From positions 1-52,217 of IMG/VR virus record IMGVR_UViG_3300020034_000023: DNA of 52,217 bases. The stretch is one strand, 5' to 3'. This DNA comes from a virus. The notes under the pieces were generated by a model, which was not told where the DNA came from, made no database searches, and was given only the letters and a program-made list of their open reading frames with translations. Shown here one piece after another: positions 28,109-35,889 of this stretch. The position numbers and the translations under genes are program-made. Each line of letters starts with the position of its first letter. Position 1 is the first letter of the stretch.

Positions 28109-28137
28109 AGTCTACCACACCTGCTTGACTGGTGCAA
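28109..28137 (-). promoter_or_regulatory. Sigma70-type promoter, palindrome over the -35
   Basis: TTGCAC (28132-28137), 17 bp, TAGACT (28109-28114). A further TTGACA lies at 28104-28109 but only a poor -10 follows it. Reads into the leaderless KGG-type gene. Confidence 0.65.
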
Positions 28138-28146
28138 CTGAGTGCA
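28133..28146. promoter_or_regulatory. Dispersed palindrome site 9 (TGCAACTGAGTGCA)
   Basis: Overlaps the -35 box of the KGG-gene promoter, a repressor-type position. Confidence 0.7.
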
Positions 28147-28169
28147 ACGAATAGGGTTACGCCCCTACC

Positions 28170-28268
28170 TCAGAGCAACAGGGCCAGCAACTCAATCACG
28201 CCCACCAACACGAGCAACGCCGTCAACAGGCGACGCTCATTGGGCGTGAGGTTATTATGGTCGTACAT
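28170..28268 (-). CDS. Membrane microprotein (32 aa)
   Basis: MYDHNNLTPNERRLLTALLV then LVGVIELLALLL; TGATG overlap. One membrane helix; function unknown. Confidence 0.55.
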   Translation of the reverse strand: MYDHNNLTPNERRLLTALLVLVGVIELLALLL

Positions 28269-28498
28269 CAGGCTCGCGTGTAGTCCAGTTCCTGCTCCAC
28301 CAACACCACGGTGAGGTTGCCGCACTGCGGGCACTTCTGTCTGATGGGTGCCCATTGGAGCCACGCACACCGCCGACACGAGAGCAGCACGCCGTGTCTC
28401 AGGTCACCGCTGGTGATCCGAGCCTCCGTGGAACGCGGGGCCGGAGCTGACCCGTCGCTCGTCACAGGTTTCGTGGGGAACACCAACACGTCGGCCAT
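28268..28498 (-). CDS. Zinc-ribbon protein (76 aa)
   Basis: CRRCAWLQWAPIRQKCPQCG gives a tight ribbon. ATG 28498 lies inside the previous gene, giving a 95-base overlap. Function unknown. Confidence 0.6.
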   Translation of the reverse strand: MADVLVFPTKPVTSDGSAPAPRSTEARITSGDLRHGVLLSCRRCAWLQWAPIRQKCPQCGNLTVVLVEQELDYTRA

Positions 28499-28574
28499 GC
28501 GAATACCCTAACTCAAAGAAGCCTGCGCAGATCAGTATCTCGATGGTCAAGGCCACGCAGAGCCAGTCAATCAT
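28404..28574 (-). CDS. Membrane microprotein with long tail (56 aa)
   Basis: MIDWLCVALTIEILICAGFF is a membrane helix; the charged tail overlaps the zinc-ribbon gene in another frame. ATGA overlap with the beta-helix gene supports the start. Confidence 0.5.
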   Translation of the reverse strand: MIDWLCVALTIEILICAGFFELGYSHGRRVGVPHETCDERRVSSGPAFHGGSDHQR

Positions 28575-30268
28575 GGGAACACACCACGAATCGCGAAGGG
28601 GAGCTTGGTGCAATCGGCACCGGGTCCGGGCACCTTCAAGCAGAAGTCCTTGTTCGCGTAGTCCACGAACAGGGCTTGGAAGTCCGTCAAGCTCGGGCCG
28701 GTGTTCGCCCCCGTGCCGGTCTGATAGAGGTTGTACTTTGTGAGCGCCGACGCCGTGACGCCACCGATGATATTGCTGCCGAACACGAGCCCCGGATACA
28801 TGGTCACCGGGTTGATGCCGCTCGATCCCTCGGGGGTGAAGAGGCCGTAGGTGCCGTGCTGTTGAATGCTGTTCGTCCACACCATCCCCTGCACCGGGCC
28901 TGCGGGAATTGTGTGCGTGAGATTCGGTTCCTGATACGGCCAGATGGTGCCGTAGTCCCCCGCGAGAAAGGCGGTGCCATCATGCACGCTGGTGTTGTGA
29001 TCCCACAGGATGGTCTTCGGCTGCCCGCTCGTGATCAGCGGCCGACCGTTGCCACCCCGCACCGCCCGATTCATCCAGAACAGATTGTTCTTGATGCTGA
29101 ACCGCTGGCCCTGTCCCGAGCCCGGAGGGAAGCCGTACTGGATGCCGAGGATGTTGACGCCTGCCGAGACGTCCCACACCACATTGTCCTCGAACCCGAT
29201 GTCTTCCATCACGCACCATGCGGCGCACGTCGTGCCGTTGACCGCCATGGAGAGCACGACGGCCGGACCCGGCTGCGCTTGGTTCCAGTGCAGCTGCATC
29301 CAATTGCCACGCGCCATGATGCGCTTGCCGATCTTCACTTCGTAGAGATTCTTGACCACGCGGGCGGGCGACGCGCCGATCCACTCCGCACGCTTCCCGA
29401 GATAGTTCCCCTGCGTGAGCACGTCGGCCGGGAGGAAGTCGGGTCCAGCCGGAGGCACGCCCCCAATGAGCACGTTCTCACTCGCCGCAATGATGATGTT
29501 GTCCTTGATGGTGACCGGCCCCGGCGTGGAGAGCACCGCCACCCCCTGTGAGTCTTGACCGTTCATCCAGATGTAATCGAAGTAGTTCTGGGAGATGAGG
29601 ACATTGATGCCGTTCGCGTTGATGCCGCGCTTCTGCCCGAACACGTTCCCCGGATCGCCAATGAACAGGTTCTGCTTCACGAGGATGTTCTTCGGTGTGT
29701 CCCCCAGCACGGTGGAGTTGTTGTCGCCGATGCGGAGCATCTCCCCTTGACCGTTGTGATTCGGGCCGAACTTCACGCCTTTGATGGTGATGTTCGAGCC
29801 CATGACCCACAGACCGTAGGCGGTGCCGAACCCGCCTTTGATCGTCGCCATGTTGGCCGCATCCAAGGCAGGCTTGGCGGCTCCGAGCGCCCCCACCCCT
29901 CGGTTCAGATCCACCCACCCTTCCGTGGTGATGGTGATGTCGTGAATCGGCTTCGGGAGAATCCACGAGATGGCAAACGTGCAGCCTTTGCACAGCTCGA
30001 TGGTGGTGTAGGGGGCCGCCCCGTTAATCACCGTCTGGAGGTTCGCCGTCTGCGGCACCTTGATCACGAGGGGGGCCGGGGTCTCGGCGGGGGGTGGAGA
30101 CTTCAGCTTGTCGGCCTCCAGTCCCATCAACCGCAGGCGCTCCAGCAGATCGTCCACCGCTGGGACGTTGAGGGGCGGCACCACCGGGGGTGGCGGGGGT
30201 GGGTTCATCTGGGCGGAGGCACAGCTCGCCGAGAGCGTAAAGAGGAGGGCGAGGAGGGGTTTATTCAT
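28571..30268 (-). CDS. Secreted right-handed beta-helix protein (565 aa)
   Basis: The N-terminus MNKPLLALLFTLSASCASAQ is a signal peptide (Ala-Ser-Ala before Gln). After a Pro-rich linker, short repeats with Asn ladders (ITIKGVKFGPNHNGQGEMLR; NILVKQNLFIGDPGNVFGQK; INVLISQNYFDYIW; FSIKNNLFWMNRA) indicate a pectate-lyase-like beta-helix. Similar proteins occur as exported bacterial polysaccharide-active enzymes and as phage spike domains. A signal peptide is unusual for a virion protein, so export from the infected cell or an acquired bacterial gene are alternatives. Two Cys pairs (CKGC; CAAWC) could form disulfides. Confidence 0.75.
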   Translation of the reverse strand: MNKPLLALLFTLSASCASAQMNPPPPPPVVPPLNVPAVDDLLERLRLMGLEADKLKSPPPAETPAPLVIKVPQTANLQTVINGAAPYTTIELCKGCTFAISWILPKPIHDITITTEGWVDLNRGVGALGAAKPALDAANMATIKGGFGTAYGLWVMGSNITIKGVKFGPNHNGQGEMLRIGDNNSTVLGDTPKNILVKQNLFIGDPGNVFGQKRGINANGINVLISQNYFDYIWMNGQDSQGVAVLSTPGPVTIKDNIIIAASENVLIGGVPPAGPDFLPADVLTQGNYLGKRAEWIGASPARVVKNLYEVKIGKRIMARGNWMQLHWNQAQPGPAVVLSMAVNGTTCAAWCVMEDIGFEDNVVWDVSAGVNILGIQYGFPPGSGQGQRFSIKNNLFWMNRAVRGGNGRPLITSGQPKTILWDHNTSVHDGTAFLAGDYGTIWPYQEPNLTHTIPAGPVQGMVWTNSIQQHGTYGLFTPEGSSGINPVTMYPGLVFGSNIIGGVTASALTKYNLYQTGTGANTGPSLTDFQALFVDYANKDFCLKVPGPGADCTKLPFAIRGVFP

Positions 30269-30301
30269 TCGGAAACTTTCTGAGACACGCACTCTACCGG
30301 C

Positions 30302-30685
30302 TCAATAGGAGCGGGCACGGGCGTCGGGGTCTCGGGTGAGTGATCCCACGATAGCATGGAAGAGGATGTCTTGGTGTTGTTGTGCGGGGGTCAGTTCATC
30401 CCATGGTCGGATACTGGGATGTTCCTTCTGGAGGGGATCTTTCTCCGGGCCGTACCGCCATCCTTGATTCGTATGCGTGATCAGCCATGCCGCATGGATA
30501 TCTCTGGGCTGCCACCACCGGGTGGCGGTCTCGATCACCACCACACGGAGACGATCTCGCTCCGCCTGTGGGGCATACTCCCATGCAGGGATATTCTCCT
30601 CCCGCAAAACGAAGCGAGAATAGGCCCGATATGCCTCATACGCAATCGCACAGGCTTGCTCAATACTGACGACGAGGTGACGCAT
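30302..30685 (-). CDS. RyR-domain protein (127 aa)
   Basis: CAIAYEAYRAYSRFVLREEN and GWRYGPEKDPLQKEHPSIRP then WDELTPAQQHQDILF match the phage form of the RyR domain (GWxYGPxKDxxxKxHPxxxPxxELPxxQxxKDxLF). Prokaryotic RyR domains are linked by context to nucleotide-signal sensing. GGAGTCACCACG precedes ATG 30685. A role against nucleotide-based defence would be inference. Confidence 0.85.
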   Translation of the reverse strand: MRHLVVSIEQACAIAYEAYRAYSRFVLREENIPAWEYAPQAERDRLRVVVIETATRWWQPRDIHAAWLITHTNQGWRYGPEKDPLQKEHPSIRPWDELTPAQQHQDILFHAIVGSLTRDPDARARSY

Positions 30686-30739
30686 CGTGGTGACTCCTTC
30701 ACACGCAATCTACACGTGGGGATCTACACCCGTAGAATG

Positions 30740-30934
30740 TTAATCGGTCTTCTCCACATACACCTCTTCGAGCTTCTCAAACTGGTCGTCGGAGAGGTGG
30801 CGGTGAGATTCAAACTGCTCGTTGACGGTGGCGAGGAAGTTCTCCTCCCACTTGGACAGGGGATGCCGGGGTGAGTCGAGGGCGTCCAACATGTGTTGGA
30901 TAGTTTCGTGGGTTTTCTTCGTGCGTGGGGGCAT
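30740..30934 (-). CDS. Hypothetical protein (64 aa)
   Basis: MPPRTKKTHETIQHMLDALD; AGGAGG lies upstream of ATG 30934. Helical and acidic. It overlaps the 3' end of the next gene by 125 bases. Confidence 0.6.
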   Translation of the reverse strand: MPPRTKKTHETIQHMLDALDSPRHPLSKWEENFLATVNEQFESHRHLSDDQFEKLEEVYVEKTD

Positions 30935-31130
30935 AGAACACCTCCTGTGGTTCAGGGGCTCGTGAATAGAATTTGCAGTGGGTCGCAGTGCCCGCCATAT
31001 CGAGCGGGGCGGTAGGGCAGAGTTCTCGGCTGGTACACCAGCCACGATCAGACAGACCGCGCGTCCATCTGTTATGTGCCCAGATCCCGTAGTCTTTCTT
31101 CCAATGTACGCACGATTCGCACTGGGGCAT
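30810..31130 (-). CDS. Cys-rich protein (106 aa)
   Basis: MPQCESCVHWKKDYGIWAHN and later WCTSRELC and HCKFYSR: a CxxCxHW...C...C...C pattern seen in small phage zinc proteins. The last 40 residues overlap the downstream gene in another frame and may be readthrough. AGAAGG lies upstream of ATG 31130. Confidence 0.55.
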   Translation of the reverse strand: MPQCESCVHWKKDYGIWAHNRWTRGLSDRGWCTSRELCPTAPLDMAGTATHCKFYSRAPEPQEVFYAPTHEENPRNYPTHVGRPRLTPASPVQVGGELPRHRQRAV

Positions 31131-31306
31131 AGGCAGCCGCCTTCTGAAGGGAGGGAGGGAAGGCAGACAGTCTAGCACACAACGACAAACGGGGGACAAA
31201 TTTCTAGCTAGGTGGGGGGAACGTCCGGGGCAGGCGTGGTGCAATTGATTGCACGCGTGAAAAATGCGGGGCTTGGGTCGGACGTTCACCCTTACCCCGC
31301 CGTGGA
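31131..31306. other. Intergenic region with palindrome site
   Basis: 176 bases without a gene. It holds TAGACT at 31169-31174, with only a poor -35 (TTGTCC, 19 bp), and palindrome site 10. Confidence 0.4.
31240..31253. promoter_or_regulatory. Dispersed palindrome site 10 (TGCAATTGATTGCA)
   Basis: Perfect copy in the gap between the 274-aa and Cys-rich genes. Confidence 0.6.
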
Positions 31307-32131
31307 CTAACCTTCGGGGGTGTCCTCTTCCTTGGCCGTCCCCGCAGGGGCGACCGAGATGTCGTAGTCGGGGAACAGATCCGCGACCCGCTTGAGAATC
31401 ACCTCAAACCCGGTGGCCTCGATCACTTCATCGAGACTGAAGGGCTTGTTGATCACCGTGTTGCCGCCGACGTATCCGGCGCAGATGTTCTCCAGTGCCA
31501 CCGTATCGAACTCGGTGTGGAGTTCCCCCTTCGCCTTCGCCAGCGCCTGCTGGACCACATCGTGCTGGTCGGCCTTCAGCTTGAACTTGATGGTGACCAC
31601 TTCGTCGGTCGTCTTCGCGGTCTTGTCACCTTCGTCCGAGGGCTGTCCGGCCTTGAGCATGGCCTGCAATTCGAGCACGGTGGCATGCTCGGCCTTCGCC
31701 ACCCACTCATCGACGTTCTCGGGGGTGAGCACCAGCGCCAGATCCTTCAGCTTGGTCCACCCGAGATGCCCCACCTTTTCCCACGGAATCTGCTTCGTGA
31801 CCAGATTGTCGTAGATGGTGATGAGGTAACGCGCCTTGCGGCTCTGAAACCCGTAGTGTTCGAGCACGAATGCCTCGAAACTCTCGGACCCCTCGAACCA
31901 CGAGTTGTCGTTGATCAACTTCAGACAGCCGCCCATCTTGAAGTAGTTGGTCTCGATGTTGTCGGCGAGACGCTCCGCCTCGTTCAGCGCCTTGGTCTTG
32001 GAATAGCTCTCGACTTCGTGAGCAATGTCCATGAGCAAGTTGCCGGTCTTTTCGACCTTCGGCTTCGTGGCCTTGGCCGGGGCGACCTCCGTGGCGACGG
32101 CTCCCTCGGTCTCTGCTGTTGCTGCTGCCAT
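31307..32131 (-). CDS. Hypothetical helical protein (274 aa)
   Basis: An Ala/Thr-rich N-terminus, then a conserved-looking helical core (NYFKMGGCLKLINDNSWFEG; FEAFVLEHYGFQSRKARYLI; DNLVTKQIPWEKVGHLGWTK), reminiscent of DNA-binding segregation- or DUF3102-type proteins, though unproven. AGGAGACACAT precedes ATG 32131, which follows a strong promoter. Confidence 0.55.
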   Translation of the reverse strand: MAAATAETEGAVATEVAPAKATKPKVEKTGNLLMDIAHEVESYSKTKALNEAERLADNIETNYFKMGGCLKLINDNSWFEGSESFEAFVLEHYGFQSRKARYLITIYDNLVTKQIPWEKVGHLGWTKLKDLALVLTPENVDEWVAKAEHATVLELQAMLKAGQPSDEGDKTAKTTDEVVTIKFKLKADQHDVVQQALAKAKGELHTEFDTVALENICAGYVGGNTVINKPFSLDEVIEATGFEVILKRVADLFPDYDISVAPAGTAKEEDTPEG

Positions 32132-32151
32132 ATGTGTCTCCTGTGCTGATG

Positions 32152-32179
32152 AGTATAACACAATCTACGAATATGTCAA
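32152..32179 (-). promoter_or_regulatory. Sigma70-type promoter
   Basis: TTGACA (32174-32179), 16 bp, TATACT (32152-32157). Drives the 274-aa gene. Confidence 0.8.
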
Positions 32180-32195
32180 CTCAATCCAGCGAAAT

Positions 32196-32897
32196 TTACG
32201 CGGGAACCGCCTCGGGTTTCGTCTTTTCGCCCTTGTCGAAGGCGATGGTCGGGTACTGCTTCTCCATCCGCTTGAACTTGTCGGCGAACAGCACCGCAGG
32301 CGGCTGGCCAAACAGGTCGTAGGCGAGCCTCCAGTAAGTGTCCACCGCTCCGGCGAGCAGGCTGGCCATCTGCTTCTGACGGTCGGCTTCCGCTGCGGCC
32401 TCTTCCGGCACCGCCACCACATCCACTTCCCGCTCTTCCTTCGTCCCACCCTTGTTGGGGAGCACGACGCTCTTCATGATCTTCTGCATCTTCGGGCCGT
32501 CGAACGTGCCGTGCTCCACGACCCGGAGCAGATCCGTGGCAAGCCCGTTGAGCGTCAGCAGGGCTGCCGTGCGGGTGCCCACCAGCTTCGACTTCTTGGT
32601 GGACGCGGGCATCTTGCACTTCAGGACGCGGCAGAGGATGGTCAGGTCATACCCGACGTCCCCCATGGCGACAAACGCCCGGTCCTTCATTTCCTGCGTC
32701 AGTTGCAGGCCCAGCACGTACTGGTTCAGCGCCTGCACCAGCGAGCCGGTGTTGGCCGCGAGACTGACTGTCGCCTTGGCGATGTTGGTGCGAGCCGTGT
32801 TCTTGGACACGACGCGCAGGCCGAGCTTGGCAGGCTTGGTCGCAACCGTCTTCATCGCATTCTTGCGAAAATTGCCGATAGGCATGCCGATTTCCAT
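32196..32897 (-). CDS. Hypothetical helical protein (233 aa)
   Basis: MEIGMPIGNFRKNAMKTVAT; GGAG lies upstream of ATG 32897. Almost entirely helical, with KKSKLVGTRTAALLTLNGLA mid-protein and a charged C-terminus. First gene after its own promoter and adjacent to the RuvC-like gene, so a DNA-metabolism role is possible. Confidence 0.55.
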   Translation of the reverse strand: MEIGMPIGNFRKNAMKTVATKPAKLGLRVVSKNTARTNIAKATVSLAANTGSLVQALNQYVLGLQLTQEMKDRAFVAMGDVGYDLTILCRVLKCKMPASTKKSKLVGTRTAALLTLNGLATDLLRVVEHGTFDGPKMQKIMKSVVLPNKGGTKEEREVDVVAVPEEAAAEADRQKQMASLLAGAVDTYWRLAYDLFGQPPAVLFADKFKRMEKQYPTIAFDKGEKTKPEAVPA

Positions 32898-32986
32898 CAC
32901 ACACTCCTTGGATAAACGAACAACTGAAGAGTCCCACTCCTTGGCTACGACCGCCGACCCAAACCCCGCTTGGGTGCCATGCTTAG

Positions 32987-33015
32987 AGACTACGCTCCTG
33001 CCTAAAGTTTGTCAA
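32987..33015 (-). promoter_or_regulatory. Sigma70-type promoter
   Basis: TTGACA (33010-33015), 17 bp, TAGTCT (32987-32992). Drives the 233-aa gene. Confidence 0.8.
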
Positions 33016-33026
33016 TGAGAAAATCG

Positions 33027-33509
33027 TCAATGACGGCCGGACAAAACGCCGGTTACTTTGAGAAGGGCATCTTCTCCCATTTGGCCCATTTGTGCAAGGG
33101 CAAACGCGTCCATGATATCGTGCGATTCACTGGTGTGGCCCCACCGTTGACGCACCGCGAGCGCCATCATGTCCTTCGTTGCATTCCCCTTGCCAGTGGT
33201 CCACTTCTTCAGGACTGGGACTGGGACTTCAAACCACGGCAATTGCAGGCGGCTGAGCACCACCCGGATGACCGTGCCAACTTCCACGAGGGTGATGAAA
33301 CTACTGATATTCTTGGAATAAGCGTAGCCTTCCACTACGATCAAGTCCGGTTTCCAGACACCGAGGGTGTCTTCCACCTGCTTGGCAATCAATTGCAACC
33401 GGAGGAATCCGCGCTCCCTTGGCAAATGGATAGTTTTGCCACGGTCTTCGTCGTCGCCAACGAGGGCCATGCCGGTACAGGTGGCGATGTCGAGCCCGAC
33501 CGTTCTCAT
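33027..33509 (-). CDS. RuvC-like Holliday junction resolvase (160 aa)
   Basis: RNase H-fold acidic residues are in order: GLDIATCTGMA (Asp near residue 7), DLIVVEGYAY (Glu), then KKWTTGKGNATKDMMALAVR and HDIMDAFALA (terminal Asp pair). It resolves four-way junctions before packaging. ATGA overlap at the start. Contains near-palindrome site 11. Confidence 0.85.
   Translation of the reverse strand: MRTVGLDIATCTGMALVGDDEDRGKTIHLPRERGFLRLQLIAKQVEDTLGVWKPDLIVVEGYAYSKNISSFITLVEVGTVIRVVLSRLQLPWFEVPVPVLKKWTTGKGNATKDMMALAVRQRWGHTSESHDIMDAFALAQMGQMGEDALLKVTGVLSGRH
33384..33397. promoter_or_regulatory. Near-copy palindrome site 11 (GGCAATCAATTGCA)
   Basis: Differs from the perfect palindrome at one outer base. 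Lies within the RuvC-like gene (encodes LQLIA), so possibly fortuitous. Confidence 0.35.
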
Positions 33510-33694
33510 GGTCCGGGTTGGGCTCCGGCGAAAATGGACACCGGCACGGTGACCCAGTACCGGGAGAACACGACCACGTTACCGTCCTTTTCGAGCGATG
33601 TCAGATACTCTTTGGCTCGTTCCAACGTAAAGGACGTTCCCTCTTGATCCGTCACCGTGTAGGTTTCAATACAGACCCGGCGAAAGGTCTTCAA
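33506..33694 (-). CDS. Hypothetical protein (62 aa, TTG start)
   Basis: TTG 33694 overlaps the upstream TGA (TTGA) and has GGAGGG nine bases upstream, better than a GTG 13 codons earlier. Starts LKTFRRVCIETYTVTDQEGT; beta-rich. No family recognised. Confidence 0.5.
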   Translation of the reverse strand: MKTFRRVCIETYTVTDQEGTSFTLERAKEYLTSLEKDGNVVVFSRYWVTVPVSIFAGAQPGP

Positions 33695-33831
33695 AAACCC
33701 ACCCTCCGCCAGAGCTTGACTGGTCCGGGCCACCCGCAGTGCTTGCAGGTGGGGTACTCAAACAACCCCTGTGACCCAAGGTGCCACTCCCACGAGTGGC
33801 GCTGCCAGCGCAACCAGCAATGGAATATCAT
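33691..33831 (-). CDS. Microprotein with Cys motif (46 aa)
   Basis: MIFHCWLRWQRHSWEWHLGS and CKHCG; Trp/His-rich with one CxxC and a further Cys and His, so possibly a single zinc site. ATGA overlap with the Cas4-like gene. Confidence 0.55.
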   Translation of the reverse strand: MIFHCWLRWQRHSWEWHLGSQGLFEYPTCKHCGWPGPVKLWRRVGF

Positions 33832-34721
33832 AGGGCCTCCCACATGACTTGGGCCGGGTGCTGGCCAGAAAAGCATTCCTGACAAACACTGCACTTTTTG
33901 GCAATCGGGTCGAGCGCCGTGCCACAGATCCCCGAAGGCATCTTCTGCTCCTCCCGAAAGAGCTGCACGGCACGGGCCTTCTGCAAGAGGGTCACGAGCG
34001 GTGCGTCTTCCCGCTTGACGATGTACTCCTTGAAGGGCAGGATTTCATTCCACTGGGCATTGAGCTTACCGTAGCCCCGGCTCACGTAGAGCACACGCCC
34101 CTCCGCCTGATTGATCTTGTCCTTGTAGACGCTGTTGGACTCCGCCACGAGCTTCAGATAGAGGTTGGTGCGCAACCGGTGCTCCGGCTGCGGCATGACC
34201 AGCACGTCGAAGTCTGTGGGATTGAGGGTCTTCACCTCGGTCACCACCAGCTTCGGTGCGCCGACATCGAACAGGACATCCGGGCTGCCGCTCATGCCCC
34301 CCGCCTCAAACTGCACCTGCCGGTAGGCCCACCAGTGCTTCGAGCCATCCTTGCAGTACCCATTCGGCTTGCACACCATGGTGCGCTGGGCGTTACACTT
34401 CCGACACTCCCAGTTCCCAATGGCCGCGTCCCCGGCCCACTCCTCCACCAGCATGGTCTCGGTCGCCAGCCCCATCTGAAAGGTGAAGTCGAGCGCGGTA
34501 GAGAGGAATTCAATCTCGGTTTTCTTGGCGAACAGGTCAAAGAACGCCCAGCGTCTGGGACAGAAGTCCGGCCGGGTCACATCGGAGGCATGCACCACGT
34601 CTCGGGTGCGGCCTTGCTGTGGCCCCCCGAGATGCCGCTTGAGGGCGGCGATGACCGACTCCTTCGGCTTGTTGGTTTGATGGATGGCTTGCTTCAGCCA
34701 GCTCCCCGGCGTCAACGGCAC
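33828..34721 (-). CDS. Cas4-like Fe-S PD-(D/E)XK exonuclease (297 aa)
   Basis: RPDFCPRRWAFFDLF gives the first Cys. The nuclease core is GGMSGSPDVLFD, VVTEVKTLNP and PQPEHRLRTNLYLKLV (D, ExK, Q). C-terminal CGTALDPIAKKCSVCQECFS supplies the remaining cluster cysteines. A second CRKC...C set lies between. This is the Cas4/RecB-like layout used for recombination end processing. Start GTG 34721 (or TTG 34715 overlapping the upstream TGA) is uncertain. Confidence 0.8.
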   Translation of the reverse strand: MPLTPGSWLKQAIHQTNKPKESVIAALKRHLGGPQQGRTRDVVHASDVTRPDFCPRRWAFFDLFAKKTEIEFLSTALDFTFQMGLATETMLVEEWAGDAAIGNWECRKCNAQRTMVCKPNGYCKDGSKHWWAYRQVQFEAGGMSGSPDVLFDVGAPKLVVTEVKTLNPTDFDVLVMPQPEHRLRTNLYLKLVAESNSVYKDKINQAEGRVLYVSRGYGKLNAQWNEILPFKEYIVKREDAPLVTLLQKARAVQLFREEQKMPSGICGTALDPIAKKCSVCQECFSGQHPAQVMWEAL

Positions 34722-34816
34722 GTGAGCGATCCCATGAAGAAGCCTGCCCGGTACAGAGCTTCCATCCACACCCACAGCACCACACCCGCGACGCACACGC
34801 AGACGAATCCCTTCAC
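34712..34816 (-). CDS. Membrane microprotein (34 aa, GTG start)
   Basis: VKGFVCVCVAGVVLWVWMEA then LYRAGFFMGSLTCR; one membrane helix. Lies between two genes with a 10-base overlap to the nuclease start. Function unknown. Confidence 0.5.
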   Translation of the reverse strand: MKGFVCVCVAGVVLWVWMEALYRAGFFMGSLTCR

Positions 34817-34819
34817 GGC

Positions 34820-35092
34820 TCAGTCTTCGGTGGGCGTGGGGTTGACGCCGCCTTGCGCTTCCCACGTGTGGTAGATGAGCCCGTATTCCGGCCCCGGTGC
34901 GTCGCCTGTGCAGGCATACACTCGGACGAAGGTCAAGAGGGCCACCTTCCGTGGGAGGTGACGAGCGATCCACCATGGGATCTTCTCCTGCACCATCTGC
35001 CGGATCAACACGGGGATCAGCCAGCGGTAGTACCCCAGTCTGTAGCGCAGGCCCCGCTTAGTAGCCCGCCGTTCTGGCCCTGTATAACGCAT
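34820..35092 (-). CDS. Hypothetical basic protein (90 aa)
   Basis: MRYTGPERRATKRGLRYRLG; Arg-rich N-terminus and a C-terminus with GLIYHTWEAQGGVN. No ribosome site of note. No family recognised. Confidence 0.55.
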   Translation of the reverse strand: MRYTGPERRATKRGLRYRLGYYRWLIPVLIRQMVQEKIPWWIARHLPRKVALLTFVRVYACTGDAPGPEYGLIYHTWEAQGGVNPTPTED

Positions 35093-35098
35093 AACGAC

Positions 35099-35341
35099 TC
35101 AATTCGTCGTGGGACCGCCCACTTTTGCCCGATTGTTGTCAGGGATCATCAACTTGCTGAGGGTCTTGGGGTGGCAGCGTGGTTTCTTCTTCCGGTGGTC
35201 GCCAGAAACAATCCGTATTGTGGCTTCCATCCACACGGTCACGGGCTCTTCGTCCCGCGCAGGCACCACCACCGACACATTCGCCAACCCACAGAGGTCG
35301 CACGAATACTGTACTACGATTGTCAAGGGGATCTCAGTCAC
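35099..35341 (-). CDS. Conserved phage protein with CDLC motif (80 aa)
   Basis: VQYSCDLCGLANVSVVVPAR and a second half with Cys and His (DHRKKKPRCHPKTLSKLMIP) recall a small phage zinc protein (CDxCG...VPAR...DHxxxSPxCHPKTL). GTG 35341 has AAGGAG seven bases upstream. Confidence 0.65.
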   Translation of the reverse strand: MTEIPLTIVVQYSCDLCGLANVSVVVPARDEEPVTVWMEATIRIVSGDHRKKKPRCHPKTLSKLMIPDNNRAKVGGPTTN

Positions 35342-35702
35342 CGAGCAACTCCTTGAACACTTCAAGCGGGATGGCGATCCACTGGCTGTGACTCGTGAGC
35401 ACGGGCTTCCCTTCCGCATCTACGAAGGACAACACTACACCGGGCCGTTGGCCATGGGAGACCGCTTCCTTCGCGATCTTTGACAGCCACCCAATGTCGA
35501 GGGGGAGCGTCTGCTTGACGGTCGATTTCATCTCCAGTCGGAAGTTCTCCTCCTTCAGACTAGCATCCGACTTCGAGCCCGCACCCGCCCCCGAGTTGGC
35601 GTGCATCTTCGCGCCCATCTGTCGGCCCACCCGCTGCTCGGACTTCTTGCCGTGCGTGTTGCCCCCACCGGCCGCGACCCGATCAAGGAATGGGTTGCCC
35701 AT
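35334..35702 (-). CDS. Hjc-like PD-(D/E)XK nuclease (122 aa)
   Basis: MGAKMHANSGAGAGSKSDAS then FRLEMKSTVKQTLPLDIGWL and IAKEAVSHGQRPGVVLSFVD fit phage nucleases of the archaeal Holliday-junction-resolvase type: SGA...K.DA, the E-x-K core (EMKST), then a Lys helix. GGAGGG precedes ATG 35702. With the RuvC-like gene this makes two candidate resolvases. Confidence 0.7.
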   Translation of the reverse strand: MGNPFLDRVAAGGGNTHGKKSEQRVGRQMGAKMHANSGAGAGSKSDASLKEENFRLEMKSTVKQTLPLDIGWLSKIAKEAVSHGQRPGVVLSFVDAEGKPVLTSHSQWIAIPLEVFKELLGD

Positions 35703-35889
35703 GTTCGTCCACCCTCCATGCCCAATGCACGGCGATCCAATCGAGGATGCACGCCGCTTCCGAGATTTTGTCCGCGTGTCCGGCGAGCCGCATCGCGGCT
35801 GTCCACCACGGGTAATAGGACAGCAGAATTTCACACTCGGAGACCACGTGCTCTCCGGACTGATCTTGATACTTCCACCGACCGTTCAC
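35683..35889 (-). CDS. Hypothetical protein (68 aa, GTG start)
   Basis: GTG 35889 overlaps the upstream TGA (GTGA). LLSYYPWWTAAMRLAGHADK and ILDWIAVHWAWRV are Trp-rich helices. No family recognised. An alternative ATG lies at 35901. Confidence 0.55.
   Translation of the reverse strand: MNGRWKYQDQSGEHVVSECEILLSYYPWWTAAMRLAGHADKISEAACILDWIAVHWAWRVDEHGQPIP

Noticed and set aside
35331-35336. TTGACA on the minus strand
   Set aside because: Lies in the CDLC-protein coding region and the sequence at -10 distance (GTGCGA) is not promoter-like.
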